Below are positions 35,032 through 43,852 of a DNA stretch of 64,000 nt, piece by piece. Below the pieces are notes generated by a model. The model was not told where the DNA came from, did not search any database, and saw only the letters and a program-made list of their open reading frames with translations. Numbering within the stretch: the stretch's first letter is position 1; each line of letters starts with the position of its first letter. Position numbers and translations under genes: made by a program. Source of the stretch: Paenibacillus sp. FSL H8-0079 (GTDB taxonomy: Bacteria; Bacillota; Bacilli; Paenibacillales; Paenibacillaceae); assembly GCF_037991315.1 (NCBI RefSeq), contig NZ_CP150300.1:5456001-5520000 (forward strand), read 5' to 3'.

Positions 35032-35712
35032 ATGAATACCGTTCTCGTTGTTGATGATGAACCCGATATCCGTGATGTTATTCATGTCTATTTACGTAAT
35101 GAAGGATATCATGTCATAGAAGCAGCCAATGGTGAAGAAGCGCTAAATATGATCAAAACAACATCGGTCCAACTCGTGATATTGGATGTTATGATGCCCG
35201 TTATGGACGGAATCAAAGCCTGCTTCAAAATAAGAGAAGTATCAACGACTCCCATTATTATGCTGTCCGCCAAAGAAGAGGATATTGATAAAATTACAGG
35301 CCTGACTACCGGGGCTGACGATTACATGGTCAAACCGTTTAATCCGTTAGAATTACTGGCTCGCGTTAAGGCTCAGCTGCGGCGTCAAACACTGATCGGG
35401 AAACCAGAATTCAATTCACTTATTTTGATCAAGGACCTTGTCATTGATACAAGTAAACATTCCGTGAAGCTCAAAGAAAATGACATTTCGCTTACGCCAT
35501 TAGAGTTTTCCATTATGGTGCTGCTTGCCAGCCATCCAGGACAAGTATTTAGCTCCGAGAAGATTTACGAAACCGTGTGGAAAGAACCTTATGGATATTC
35601 GGATAATACAGTGATGGTCCATATTCGTAATCTGCGAGAAAAGCTGGAATTGAATCCAAGAGAACCTCAGTATATTAAAACGGTATGGGGAGTGGGTTAT
35701 AAAATTGATTAA
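35032..35712 (+). CDS. OmpR-family response regulator
   Basis: This 226-residue protein has a receiver domain (VVDDEPDIRD with acidic pocket, phospho-acceptor in LVILDVMMPVMDG, conserved Lys in MVKPFNP) and a C-terminal winged helix (LTPLEFSIMVLLASHPGQVF, YSDNTVMVHIRNLREKLE). AAGGAG lies 8 bp upstream of ATG 35032. It overlaps the kinase gene by 8 bp. As an OmpR-type regulator it should bind 11-bp direct repeats. The triple heptamers upstream of mprF, the PAP2 gene and dedA are its most likely sites, by inference. Confidence 0.93.
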   Translation: MNTVLVVDDEPDIRDVIHVYLRNEGYHVIEAANGEEALNMIKTTSVQLVILDVMMPVMDGIKACFKIREVSTTPIIMLSAKEEDIDKITGLTTGADDYMVKPFNPLELLARVKAQLRRQTLIGKPEFNSLILIKDLVIDTSKHSVKLKENDISLTPLEFSIMVLLASHPGQVFSSEKIYETVWKEPYGYSDNTVMVHIRNLREKLELNPREPQYIKTVWGVGYKID

Positions 35713-36805
35713 TCGATTACCACAGTTTAAAAAAAAGATACAGATTAACATCCTATATCGAATGTTGATCAGTTTATTGATTTCGTTTGTTGGCTCTGTG
35801 GGTGTAAATAATATGTTGATCATAGGTGCCGCAAAAATTAGTGAAAAATATCATTGGCCTTCGCTCCTCCACATCTTTCCTTATGTTCTAACACCCGTCT
35901 TCATCGTAATTTTCACGTTAATTTTTTTATTTTCCACACGAAAAATTGTGAGAGATCTCATTACATTAGAACAAGGGCTCCAAATCATATCCGAAGGAAA
36001 TCTGAATTACAGGGTGTCCATTAATCGACAAGATGAACTTGGACGAGTCGCTTCCAACATTAATCACATGACAGAACAGTTAAAGCAACAGATTGCTAAA
36101 GAACGTGAATTGGAGAAATCCAAGATGGACATGATCACTGGCATCTCACATGACCTACGTACACCGCTTACCAGCATAATTGGCTATATTGAGCTTCTCA
36201 AATCAGAATCATTTCAAGACAAAGCAGAGTATGACCGCTTCATTCAAAATACCTATAACAAAGCAACGCATTTGAAGAAGTTACTCGATGATTTATTTGA
36301 ATATACGCGTCTTAACGCAGTGAACACCCAGTTGGATTTGAAAAATGTTGACATCTGTCAGCTATTGGACCAATTGTTGTTTGAATTCGAACCTTTAGCT
36401 CAGGAGCATAGGATTCGTATTGAAAAAAAACTCGGCAATACTCCAATCATGGTTTCCCTGGATAGCGATAAGATTGCACGAGCCATTGACAATCTTCTCA
36501 TGAATGCACTGAAGTATTCCTTTAAACCGGGCACGATTTATGTTCGAATGAGTGTGCAGCATGATCACGTTACCATTGAAGTAGAGAACAAAGGCATACC
36601 ACTAACCAGAGAGCAAAAAAACAGACTATTTGATCGCTTCTATAAGGTGGATTATTCGAGGAATAGCGAAGGTATTCAATCAGGATCTGGTCTGGGTCTT
36701 TCTATTGCAAGGAACATTGCGGAGTTACATCAGGGGACTTTAACACTAGAACATACGCGCAACGTATTTATATTCCAACTAAGCTTACCTTCTAACATCC
36801 AGTGA
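35705..36805 (+). CDS. Sensor histidine kinase
   Basis: This 366-residue intact kinase has two transmembrane helices (about residues 15-40 and 55-80), a HAMP domain (LQIISEGNLNYRVSINRQDE), the dimerisation helix with the phospho-acceptor His in MITGISHDLRTPLTSI, and the ATP-binding domain (NLLMNALKYS N-box, GSGLGLSIARNI G-box). The TTG start at 35705 lies inside the response-regulator gene. A short extracytoplasmic loop suggests sensing within the membrane, as for peptide-sensing kinases of Firmicutes. It is paired with the regulator just upstream. Confidence 0.93.
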   Translation: MINRLPQFKKKIQINILYRMLISLLISFVGSVGVNNMLIIGAAKISEKYHWPSLLHIFPYVLTPVFIVIFTLIFLFSTRKIVRDLITLEQGLQIISEGNLNYRVSINRQDELGRVASNINHMTEQLKQQIAKERELEKSKMDMITGISHDLRTPLTSIIGYIELLKSESFQDKAEYDRFIQNTYNKATHLKKLLDDLFEYTRLNAVNTQLDLKNVDICQLLDQLLFEFEPLAQEHRIRIEKKLGNTPIMVSLDSDKIARAIDNLLMNALKYSFKPGTIYVRMSVQHDHVTIEVENKGIPLTREQKNRLFDRFYKVDYSRNSEGIQSGSGLGLSIARNIAELHQGTLTLEHTRNVFIFQLSLPSNIQ

Positions 36806-36839
36806 AACATTAATAGCATTGATAAGGGAGGATACCGCG

Positions 36840-37439
36840 ATGAAAACATTCGAACCGCTTCTTTTCCTACAAGGATTTCTCAAGAACCCCAAACGCGTAG
36901 GCAGTGTCCTCCCCAGCTCCAAATTTCTAGCCCATAAAATCGTCCAGTCTGTACGATGGGATGAGATCAGAACCATTGCAGAACTGGGACCAGGAACAGG
37001 AGCCATCACTCGGCTCATGAGAGCACAATTACCGAAATCTGCAACCGTGTTTTTATTTGAAAGAGACCCCAAAATGAGAAGTAATCTGAAGAAAACATAT
37101 CCTGAATTCATGTTCCATTCGAATGCATCCTATCTATTGAAAAGGATCCATCAAGAACATGTGCATCAGTTGGATAGTATCATTTGTGGACTGCCCTTTT
37201 TTAATTTTTCCAGAGAAATGAGACACAACATCCTGTCACAGATCCATACAGCGCTCCGACCTGGAGGCACGTTAGTTTTATACCAGTACTCACTTCATAT
37301 GAAGAAACGATTAGCTGAATTGTTTGAGATTGAGAAGATTCAATTCGTGCCCTTCAGCTTCCCGCCTGTTTTTGTGTATGTTTGTCGTAAAAGACAAGAT
37401 GAAGGACACAGTGAAACAAGCGAATTGGAGACGATCTAA
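36840..37439 (+). CDS. PmtA-like phospholipid methyltransferase, copy 2
   Basis: This 199-residue protein is a close paralogue of the gene at 34408-34974, with the same order of motifs: LFLQGFLKNPKRVGSVLPSS, AELGPGTGAITRLM, CGLPFFNFSREMR and PPVFVYVCRK. ATG 36840 has AAGGGAGG upstream. It follows the kinase gene by 34 bp, so it belongs to the same transcript. Two diverged copies flanking the regulator genes suggest either successive methylation steps or different lipid substrates. Confidence 0.85.
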   Translation: MKTFEPLLFLQGFLKNPKRVGSVLPSSKFLAHKIVQSVRWDEIRTIAELGPGTGAITRLMRAQLPKSATVFLFERDPKMRSNLKKTYPEFMFHSNASYLLKRIHQEHVHQLDSIICGLPFFNFSREMRHNILSQIHTALRPGGTLVLYQYSLHMKKRLAELFEIEKIQFVPFSFPPVFVYVCRKRQDEGHSETSELETI

Positions 37440-37495
37440 TTTATCCTCACCATATTAACCGCATTAATTTATGTATATCATGTTTTGTTACATTC

Positions 37496-37888
37496 TCATT
37501 TTATGGTTGCCAGCCAATGAAATGCCTCATCTATGTCATGGAATTCTTGAGTTGGATTGGATATGTCCATTCCTGAGAGCATTCGGTTTGCACTTGATTT
37601 AGCTATCGCTTTATGGGGAACAATCAGTGCTGAATACGTAATTCCGGCCTCCATTGATCTCAGATACCATTCTTGTGCAACCCATTCTTGGTCATCTGGC
37701 GAAATAACGGCCAAGTGACGGCTATCGTATAACGCCTTATTTGTGCGTTTTTGCACCGCTAACTCCAACACTTTATTAAGCGGTATACGATATTGTTCAC
37801 CTTTCGCAAAGCTCTTCCATTGCAAAACAACTACCTTATTTTCCTCATTCCATGTAACGGTTGCTTGAGAGGAATCATAAAAAATCAT
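37496..37888 (-). CDS. STAS/SpoIIAA-like hypothetical protein
   Basis: This 130-residue soluble protein begins MIFYDSSQATVTWNEENKVV. Alternating strands and helices (VLELAVQKRTNKALYDSRHL, QEWVAQEWYLRS, YSALIVPHKAIAKSSANRML) fit the SpoIIAA/STAS-like or SEC14-like fold of uncharacterised small proteins. AGGAG lies 9 bp before ATG 37888. It lies 23 bp downstream of the first SDR gene on the same strand... reading in the minus direction it follows that gene, so the two are probably cotranscribed. Function is unknown. Confidence 0.65.
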   Translation of the reverse strand: MIFYDSSQATVTWNEENKVVVLQWKSFAKGEQYRIPLNKVLELAVQKRTNKALYDSRHLAVISPDDQEWVAQEWYLRSMEAGITYSALIVPHKAIAKSSANRMLSGMDISNPTQEFHDIDEAFHWLATIK

Positions 37889-37911
37889 TTCGACCAGCTC
37901 CTTCTTAATGT

Positions 37912-38694
37912 TTAATGTCCTGTCTTATCCTGTGAAGATCTAATCATGCGAGTCATCATCTTACGCGGTAACAAGCGCGGCATAAATGCAATGAATCGAT
38001 TTCGAGCTCCAGGCATAATTAACGTCTTGCCACGTAAGAAGCCTTGATACCCTTCTTCGGCCACCTGTCCAGCTTCCATAATCGGGCCCTGTAACATCTT
38101 CGAGACACCCATACCCGAACGATCAACAAATCCAGTGGAGGTTAGACCTGGGCACAGTGCCGTCACCGTAACACCCGTTCCGCTTACTTCATTCTCCAAA
38201 GCCTCGGTGAACGAAAGCACGTATGCCTTGGTCGCATAATACACTGACATCATCGGTCCAGGGAAAAAGCCTACCAATGAAGCCACATTCATCACGCCGC
38301 CGTGCCCACGTTGGATCATCCCCGGCAAGAACAGTTTTGTCATGACGGTTAAAGCCGTTATATTCACGTCAATCATATTGACCTCTTGTTCCATATCCGT
38401 TTCCATAAACGTCCCGAACAGACCGAAGCCTGCATTATTGACAAGATAGTCAACAACAATGCCCTTTTCCTTCAGCTCATTATAAATCTCCTGTGGTACC
38501 CCAGGCGCCGCTACATCTTTGGCAATAACCGTCGCCTGAATACCATACTTTTTCTGATACTCCTGAGCTAGATCCTGTATCTTACCCTCGCTTCGTGCTA
38601 CCAGCACAATATGATGTCCACCTTTGGCAAACCGATCTGCTAACTCTTTACCGATCCCACCCGATACCCCTGTGATTAGAGCTGTCTTTCTCAT
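37912..38694 (-). CDS. SDR-family oxidoreductase (DltE-like)
   Basis: This 260-residue short-chain dehydrogenase has the cofactor motif ITGVSGGIGKEL, the structural NNAG, a catalytic Ser/Tyr-Lys region (YYATKAYVLSFTEAL) and a C-terminal basic tail. The classical reductase fold uses NAD(P)H on carbonyls. ATG 38694 has GGGAGG upstream, and a GAACG-AA-CGTTC palindrome lies 57 bp before it, a likely TetR operator. The neighbouring TetR gene is just upstream. The substrate is unknown; members are often detoxifying enzymes for reactive carbonyls. Confidence 0.9.
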   Translation of the reverse strand: MRKTALITGVSGGIGKELADRFAKGGHHIVLVARSEGKIQDLAQEYQKKYGIQATVIAKDVAAPGVPQEIYNELKEKGIVVDYLVNNAGFGLFGTFMETDMEQEVNMIDVNITALTVMTKLFLPGMIQRGHGGVMNVASLVGFFPGPMMSVYYATKAYVLSFTEALENEVSGTGVTVTALCPGLTSTGFVDRSGMGVSKMLQGPIMEAGQVAEEGYQGFLRGKTLIMPGARNRFIAFMPRLLPRKMMTRMIRSSQDKTGH

Positions 38695-38750
38695 GTTGTT
38701 ACCTGCCTCCCTTTTCTATAAAATATGTTTCATCTGGAATATCAATATTT

Positions 38751-38762
38751 GAACGAACGTTC
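38751..38762. promoter_or_regulatory. Palindrome, likely TetR operator
   Basis: GAACG-AA-CGTTC is a perfect inverted repeat between the SDR and TetR genes. Related palindromes occur at 42630, 43791 and 44676, all in promoter positions of the oxidoreductase cluster. Confidence 0.55.
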
Positions 38763-38783
38763 TATAATAGTGAAAAAAATAGA

Positions 38784-39362
38784 CTACCTCCGTATGAGCT
38801 CCATGGATAGCATCGCTATACGAAGAAGTTTTTCCTTGGTCATCGAAGTCTTGGCCATCACCCTTAACCCAACGCCTACATTATGCAGATATTCCGCCAA
38901 TACCTCGACGTTATACTTCATGGTGAATTCACCTTCTTGCTGTCCCCACACCATAATGTCCTTGATTAGATTCTCGGTATTTGCAAACATCTCCGTCGAT
39001 CGGTTGTTCATGTCTTCATCCCGTGCCGCCAATTCAACCGTCGAATTGACAATGAAGCAGCCTGATACTGGAGATTCCTCTCCATGAATTAAAGAAGAAA
39101 ATATAAACTGAAGTGCTTCAGTTGCCGTTTTAGAACGCTTTACGCCTGCTGCAAGGGCGGAGCTGATTTTGTGATCATACAGATCTACTGACTTTAGAAA
39201 CAAGGTATGTTTGTCGCCAAATGTGTCATACAAGCTTTTACGATGAATTCCCATATGATTGACTAGATCTGTCATCGACGTCTTCTCATAGCCTTGTTCC
39301 CAAAAAAGTCTCATCGCTTTATCCAGTACAACAGACTCATCGAACTCTTTGTTTCTCGCCAT
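38784..39362 (-). CDS. TetR/AcrR-family repressor
   Basis: This 192-residue protein has an N-terminal helix-turn-helix (LFWEQGYEKTSMTDLVNHMG, IHRKSLYDTFGDKHTLFL) and a helical ligand-binding C-terminus with a SGCFIVNSTVELA segment typical of the TetR subgroup that controls redox enzymes. GGAGGG precedes ATG 39362. It sits inside the oxidoreductase cluster, so it is the natural candidate for binding the AGAAYG palindromes. The Cys in the ligand-binding part could sense electrophiles, a speculation by analogy to related regulators. Confidence 0.9.
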   Translation of the reverse strand: MARNKEFDESVVLDKAMRLFWEQGYEKTSMTDLVNHMGIHRKSLYDTFGDKHTLFLKSVDLYDHKISSALAAGVKRSKTATEALQFIFSSLIHGEESPVSGCFIVNSTVELAARDEDMNNRSTEMFANTENLIKDIMVWGQQEGEFTMKYNVEVLAEYLHNVGVGLRVMAKTSMTKEKLLRIAMLSMELIRR

Positions 39363-39417
39363 TAGCTTCCCTCCTGTTCAGAAAACAAACATTGAATAAC
39401 ATGCTCTCGTTGGGCCT

Positions 39418-40419
39418 TTAAAAGGTAAGAATGACTTTACCCTGGGAGTGACCCGTGGACACTTTAATCAATGCCTTTTCAATTTCATCAAACGTATAGG
39501 TTGAATCGATCGAGGGTTTGATATCTTCTTTTTCTATGAGAGCTGTGATTTTTTGCAATTGACTCCCGCTGGAGTGCACGAATATAAAGCGATATTCATT
39601 TTGATTCTTACGCGCTAAAGAATCCAGGCGTGCACCTACAAGGCCAAACAATGCTTTTTTCCACATTGGAAAATGGCTGTCCGCTGCAAACCGATAATTG
39701 GGTCCCGCTTTCAAAGAAACTAATTTCCCCTGTGGTTTCAAAATGCTTAGTTCAGCTTTGATTTCATCCGCACCCAAGGTGTCAATCACATAATCGATAT
39801 CGGACAGGATATCAGCATAATGTTCGGTTTTATAATCAATAAATTGATCTGCTCCGATCGACAGTGTACGTGATCTGCCTCTTTCGCTCCCACTTGTAAT
39901 CACCGTTAGCCCCATGGACTTGGCAATCGGGATAGCCATCGCACCGAAACCACCGGTTCCCCCAGGAATAAACAGCTTTTTATTCGGTTTGGCTTGGAGT
40001 ACATCATGCAATGCTTGATACGCGGTCAAGGCAGTAAGGGGTACTGCAGCAGCTTCGATAAAAGAAAGATTTTCAGGCATAATGGATAAAGCATCCTCAT
40101 GTACAGCTGCATATTCAGCAAAAGCACCAATTTTATTTAGAGGCAACCTGGCATAGACTGAATCCCCCACTTTAAATTTCAAAACATCATCACCGACGGC
40201 TTCAATGACACCAGATAGTTCATTCCCTAAAGTTAAAGGTAACGTATAGTCCGCAATCATCCGAACACTGCCATTCATATTTAAGATATCCAGCGGATTT
40301 ACACCCGCAGCTTTTACTCTGACAAGAACCTCATGGCTCTGAATCTGAGGTGTCTCAATATCATTGATTTCCACATGGATTTCTTTGGAGTATTTCCGTA
40401 TTTGGACTGCTCTCATCAT
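39418..40419 (-). CDS. Quinone-oxidoreductase-like MDR enzyme
   Basis: This 333-residue medium-chain reductase belongs to the quinone-reductase type without catalytic zinc. It has the N-terminal GroES-like domain (VLVRVKAAGVNPLDILNMNG, LGNELSGVIEAVGDDV) and the NADP-binding loop PGGTGGFGAMAIPIAKSMG. It uses NADPH to reduce quinones or enones. A MITE lies just upstream of its ATG (40446-40631), so its expression may now depend on read-through or on the MITE end. It belongs with the flanking reductases. Confidence 0.9.
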   Translation of the reverse strand: MMRAVQIRKYSKEIHVEINDIETPQIQSHEVLVRVKAAGVNPLDILNMNGSVRMIADYTLPLTLGNELSGVIEAVGDDVLKFKVGDSVYARLPLNKIGAFAEYAAVHEDALSIMPENLSFIEAAAVPLTALTAYQALHDVLQAKPNKKLFIPGGTGGFGAMAIPIAKSMGLTVITSGSERGRSRTLSIGADQFIDYKTEHYADILSDIDYVIDTLGADEIKAELSILKPQGKLVSLKAGPNYRFAADSHFPMWKKALFGLVGARLDSLARKNQNEYRFIFVHSSGSQLQKITALIEKEDIKPSIDSTYTFDEIEKALIKVSTGHSQGKVILTF

Positions 40420-40445
40420 TTATCCTCTCCTTTGCTTATAGACTA

Positions 40446-40631
40446 TATAAGTTGAACTAAAGATTATTTACACTGACACTACGATGACAGAACAACCTTC
40501 CAATCGCTGTTATCCCCAGATTTTTTGATTCCCTTTCTAAAGGGAAAATCAGGTGATAAAGGCGAACACTTCGCTTTTTCAGGTTTTTTCTGTCCTCTTC
40601 GTTATCGTGTAAATGTTTAGTTAAACTTATG
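40446..40631. repeat. MITE related to IS630 ends
   Basis: This 186-bp element has terminal inverted repeats: left TATAAGTTGAACTAAAGATT, right (other strand) CATAAGTTTAACTAAACATT. Similarity continues inward for about 50 bp (ATTTACAC, GACAGAA-AACC). TA dinucleotides at 40444-40445 and 40632-40633 flank it. The first 18 bases match the IS630 end at 2796 almost exactly, so the IS630 transposase is the probable mobiliser. It has no coding capacity and contains an internal hairpin. Confidence 0.78.
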
Positions 40632-40633
40632 TA

Positions 40634-40671
40634 GGAACATGGCGCGCAATGTTGGTTGTACGCCATGTTCC
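40634..40671 (-). terminator. Hairpin after the Old Yellow Enzyme gene
   Basis: GGAACATGGCG and CGCCATGTTCC form a perfect 11-bp stem. On the minus strand the stem is followed directly by the MITE instead of a T tract, so the MITE may have separated the hairpin from its T run and weakened termination. Confidence 0.6.
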
Positions 40672-40681
40672 CCTCTTGGTG

Positions 40682-41767
40682 CTAGTGTTGCCCCTCTTGT
40701 GACTTTAATTCTTCCAACGTAGGATAGTCCGTGTAGCCTTTACTTCCCAATCCAAAGAATGTTGTCGGGTCTGCTTCATTCAGTGGCGCACCTTGTTGAA
40801 GTCGTTCCACCAAATCCGGATTGGCTAAAGACCATACACCCACTGGTACCAGATCAGCGAGACCACGATCTAGATCTACACTGAGATCCTCCAAAGTTCT
40901 TCCAGCCCGATTGACCAACAATGGATTTTGCCAGATCGAACGAATGTCTTGCAGCAGATTCTCATCTCCAAGATGCATAACATGAAGGTAAACCAAATCC
41001 AATTGAGCCAATTCTTTTACAAGGTAGCGATAGAGTTCAGAACCTTGTTCACCATCTTGAATCCCACCCAGCGGTGTCCCTGGCGAAATACGGAAGCCTG
41101 TCCGTTCTGCCCCTATTTCCTCGACGATAGCTTTCGTTACTTCAATCGCAAAGCGAGCACGATTTTCTATAGAACCGCCATACTCATCTGTCCGTGTATT
41201 TGAATTCTCTCCGAGGAATTGATTAATCAAATAGCCATTGGCTCCATGAATTTCGACGCCATCTGCCCCTGCTTCGATCGCTGCAGCTGCTGCTTTTCGG
41301 AAATCGGCGATGGTGGTTTGAATATCCTCCTGACTCAATTCCCGTGGAACGGGGATATCCTGCATCCCTGTGGCCGTGAACATTTCTACACCCGGTGCGA
41401 TTGCAGATGGAGCAACCGGTTGACGATGATGCGGGGTATTGTCCGGATGTGACATGCGCCCAGCATGCATTAGTTGGATGTATACATATCCACCAGCTTC
41501 ATGCACCGCATCCGTTACCTTTTTCCATCCTTCAATATGCTTGTCCGTGTAGATGCCAGGTGACCACAGGTAACCTTGTCCATCATCAGAAGGTTGTGCA
41601 CCTTCCGTAATCAGGAGTCCCATGGTTGCACGCTGAGCATAATACAGTGCAGCCAACTCTCCAGGTGTACCATCTTCTTGCGCTCGACTACGTGTCATGG
41701 GTGCCATCGCTAGTCGATGGGGCAGTTCCATGTTGCCAATCTTCGTTTTACTCCATATCTTTTCCAA
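40682..41767 (-). CDS. Old Yellow Enzyme (alkene reductase, NemA-like)
   Basis: This 361-residue FMN-dependent NADPH oxidoreductase shows TIM-barrel motifs: LAMAPMTRSRAQEDGTPGEL, the HxxN-type pair in GVEIHGANGYLINQFL, and GSIENRARFAIEV. Family members reduce activated alkenes, nitrate esters and nitroaromatics and are induced by electrophiles. The TTG start at 41767 has AGAGGAG upstream at 9 bp. It lies in a run of reductases on the same strand. Physiological substrate is unknown. Confidence 0.93.
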   Translation of the reverse strand: MEKIWSKTKIGNMELPHRLAMAPMTRSRAQEDGTPGELAALYYAQRATMGLLITEGAQPSDDGQGYLWSPGIYTDKHIEGWKKVTDAVHEAGGYVYIQLMHAGRMSHPDNTPHHRQPVAPSAIAPGVEMFTATGMQDIPVPRELSQEDIQTTIADFRKAAAAAIEAGADGVEIHGANGYLINQFLGENSNTRTDEYGGSIENRARFAIEVTKAIVEEIGAERTGFRISPGTPLGGIQDGEQGSELYRYLVKELAQLDLVYLHVMHLGDENLLQDIRSIWQNPLLVNRAGRTLEDLSVDLDRGLADLVPVGVWSLANPDLVERLQQGAPLNEADPTTFFGLGSKGYTDYPTLEELKSQEGQH

Positions 41768-41828
41768 TTGAACGCGCTCCTCTTCTTATTTGAAATGTTG
41801 TAGATGTATTCTCTGAAAATCTGCTGTA

Positions 41829-42587
41829 TTAATTCAATTCTGAAATCACCGGGTAGATTGCGCCTGTCAGTTGGAACTCATAGTTCTGGTCTACAATTCC
41901 TACGACCACTTCATTGTGATCATACAGATTGATCATGAAGCCTGCCATTTCTTTAGCTGTGTGATATTTAGGCATATTCGCTTTGTAATCAAAAGCTTCA
42001 GCATCTAGTGATTTTTGCACGAATTCTGTTTCCGTGATCGCTGGTGCCAGAACCTTCGCTTTCAGTTTTGCACCTTTCAGTTCCAGTTCTTTCGCAAGAC
42101 CTTCTGTGAAGGCACTAACATAGTATTTCGATGCAGAATAAGCAACACTGCCTACAGCAATGGCATATCCGAGTGCGGAGGAGACGTTAATCAACTGAGT
42201 ACCTTCGACATCCGCATAATCTCGCACATACAGTGTAGATAGAATGGTCAAAGATTCGATGTTAACACGCAGCATGGTCTCCACTTTATCCAAATTCTGA
42301 TCAGCAATGAACGAACCCTCTCCCAGACCTGCATTATTGATCCAAGTCTCGATTTCATACTCCTTCAAATCGTTATACAGTGCGTATGCCTCTGCGGTAA
42401 CAGACAGGTCACTTGTGTGAACGATAACATGTACTTTAGAGTCAATACCCTGAATGGTTGATTTAAGCTCTTCCAGCTTATCCAATCTTCTAGCTACCAA
42501 AATCAAGTTTTTGCCCCGTGCTGCAAATGCCAATGCCGTTTCATATCCAATTCCTGAACTTGCTCCTGTAATTACGGTGTATTTCAT
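41829..42587 (-). CDS. SDR-family oxidoreductase
   Basis: This 252-residue classical short-chain dehydrogenase has ITGASSGIGYETALAF, NNAG, a catalytic Ser in INVSSALGYA and YSASKYYVSAFTEGLAKEL. GAGGGAGAG lies upstream of ATG 42587, and a strong palindrome (42630-42643) lies 43 bp before it. It lies 62 bp upstream of the Old Yellow Enzyme gene in the reading direction and is probably cotranscribed with it. The substrate is unknown; enzymes in this setting usually reduce reactive carbonyls. Confidence 0.92.
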   Translation of the reverse strand: MKYTVITGASSGIGYETALAFAARGKNLILVARRLDKLEELKSTIQGIDSKVHVIVHTSDLSVTAEAYALYNDLKEYEIETWINNAGLGEGSFIADQNLDKVETMLRVNIESLTILSTLYVRDYADVEGTQLINVSSALGYAIAVGSVAYSASKYYVSAFTEGLAKELELKGAKLKAKVLAPAITETEFVQKSLDAEAFDYKANMPKYHTAKEMAGFMINLYDHNEVVVGIVDQNYEFQLTGAIYPVISELN

Positions 42588-42629
42588 CTTATTCTCTCCC
42601 TCATATTCTTTAGATTAGTGTAGTTTTTT

Positions 42630-42643
42630 AGAACGATCATTCT
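42630..42643. promoter_or_regulatory. Palindrome, likely TetR operator
   Basis: AGAACG-AT-CATTCT lies 43 bp upstream of the SDR start at 42587. A further half-site TAGAACGAACAG lies at about 42696-42706 close to the end of the aldo/keto reductase gene. Confidence 0.55.
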
Positions 42644-42719
42644 TTAATGTGTAAAAAAAGAGTTAGATCTAACTTGCTGTTAGCATACCATTTCTAGAAC
42701 GAACAGTAAAGAATTATTT

Positions 42720-43757
42720 TTAACCTTGTATTCTTCGTTTGTTTGCTTGTAACCAATCCGGCGTCCAGCCCTTTTCCAATGCATCCAGAGTCACACCAGG
42801 CGGAACGATCGCATCGATTGCATCCAAGATATCGGTGCTTAAACGGATATCACTGCCTTTTAACGTTTCACGCAGTTGTTCAATGGTTCTTGCCCCGACG
42901 ATTGCAGACGTAATCGATGAATGAGCTTGTGTAAATGCCATCGCAAGATGCGGCAACGTTAATCCTGCTTCATTTGCAAGGGACTGGAGCTTGGCAACAG
43001 CTTCAAACTTGGTACGGTTTTCTTCTCGATTCGGGTCCACAACCATAGAAAGTTTCCCTAGAGATCCCGCTCCTCTTGAATCTGCGGCAGCCGCTTCCCC
43101 CGAGCGATATTTTCCTGTTAGTAAGCCACCTGAAAGTGGACTCCAAACCATGACGCCCATTCCATATTTTTGAGTTGCAGCAAGTAAGTCGAACTCGATA
43201 CTCCGATTCAAAATGGAATATGGAGCTTGTTCCGATACAAAACGTGCCGTATGTTTACGTTCGCTAGTCCATTGTGCTTCGGTTACCTGCCATGCTTGAA
43301 AATTGGACGTACCAATATAACGAATCTTCCCTTCTCGAACCAGATCCGTAAGTGCATCAAGACTCTCTTCGATATCGGTATGAAGATCTGGTTGATGTAA
43401 CTGATACAGGTCAATATAGTCCGTCTGCAGTCTTCTCAAGCTATCCTCCACTGCACGCTTAATCCAATACTTTGAGTTACCGGATTGATTAAGCCCACTT
43501 CCCATGGGCATTCCGCCTTTTGTGGCGAGAACAACATCCTCTCTACGTCCCTTTAAGAGGTTACCCAGAATTTCTTCGGATTGACCACTGGAGTATACGT
43601 CCGCTGTATCGATCAGGTTAATGCCTCCAACCAAAGCCTCATCCAACATAACTGCAGCTTCTTTCTCCGTGTTGTTCCCCCAAAAACCAAACGTGCCTGT
43701 ACCTAATACAAAACTGCTTACTTTAAGGCCAGTATTTCCTAATACACGATATTCCAT
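42720..43757 (-). CDS. Aldo/keto reductase
   Basis: This 345-residue NADPH-dependent TIM-barrel reductase has the AKR tetrad: Asp in LIDTADVYSSGQSEEILG, Lys in VVLATKGG, Tyr in DVYS and His in IDLYQLHQPD. The C-terminal cofactor loop (SAIVGARTIEQLRETLKGS) is typical. ATG 43757 follows GAAGGGATG. A perfect AGAATG-TT-CATTCT palindrome lies 34 bp upstream. It belongs to the reductase cluster. Substrates are probably aldehydes or ketones, unspecified. Confidence 0.93.
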   Translation of the reverse strand: MEYRVLGNTGLKVSSFVLGTGTFGFWGNNTEKEAAVMLDEALVGGINLIDTADVYSSGQSEEILGNLLKGRREDVVLATKGGMPMGSGLNQSGNSKYWIKRAVEDSLRRLQTDYIDLYQLHQPDLHTDIEESLDALTDLVREGKIRYIGTSNFQAWQVTEAQWTSERKHTARFVSEQAPYSILNRSIEFDLLAATQKYGMGVMVWSPLSGGLLTGKYRSGEAAAADSRGAGSLGKLSMVVDPNREENRTKFEAVAKLQSLANEAGLTLPHLAMAFTQAHSSITSAIVGARTIEQLRETLKGSDIRLSTDILDAIDAIVPPGVTLDALEKGWTPDWLQANKRRIQG

Positions 43758-43790
43758 GTTCCATTCATCCCTTCTTCATTTGATATCTTA

Positions 43791-43804
43791 AGAATGTTCA
43801 TTCT
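43791..43804. promoter_or_regulatory. Palindrome, likely TetR operator
   Basis: AGAATG-TT-CATTCT is a perfect inverted repeat 34 bp upstream of the aldo/keto reductase start. Confidence 0.55.
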
Positions 43805-43852
43805 AATTTACTTGCAAAAATCCGCTATATTCTTTTGAACAGAGCGCCGCAA

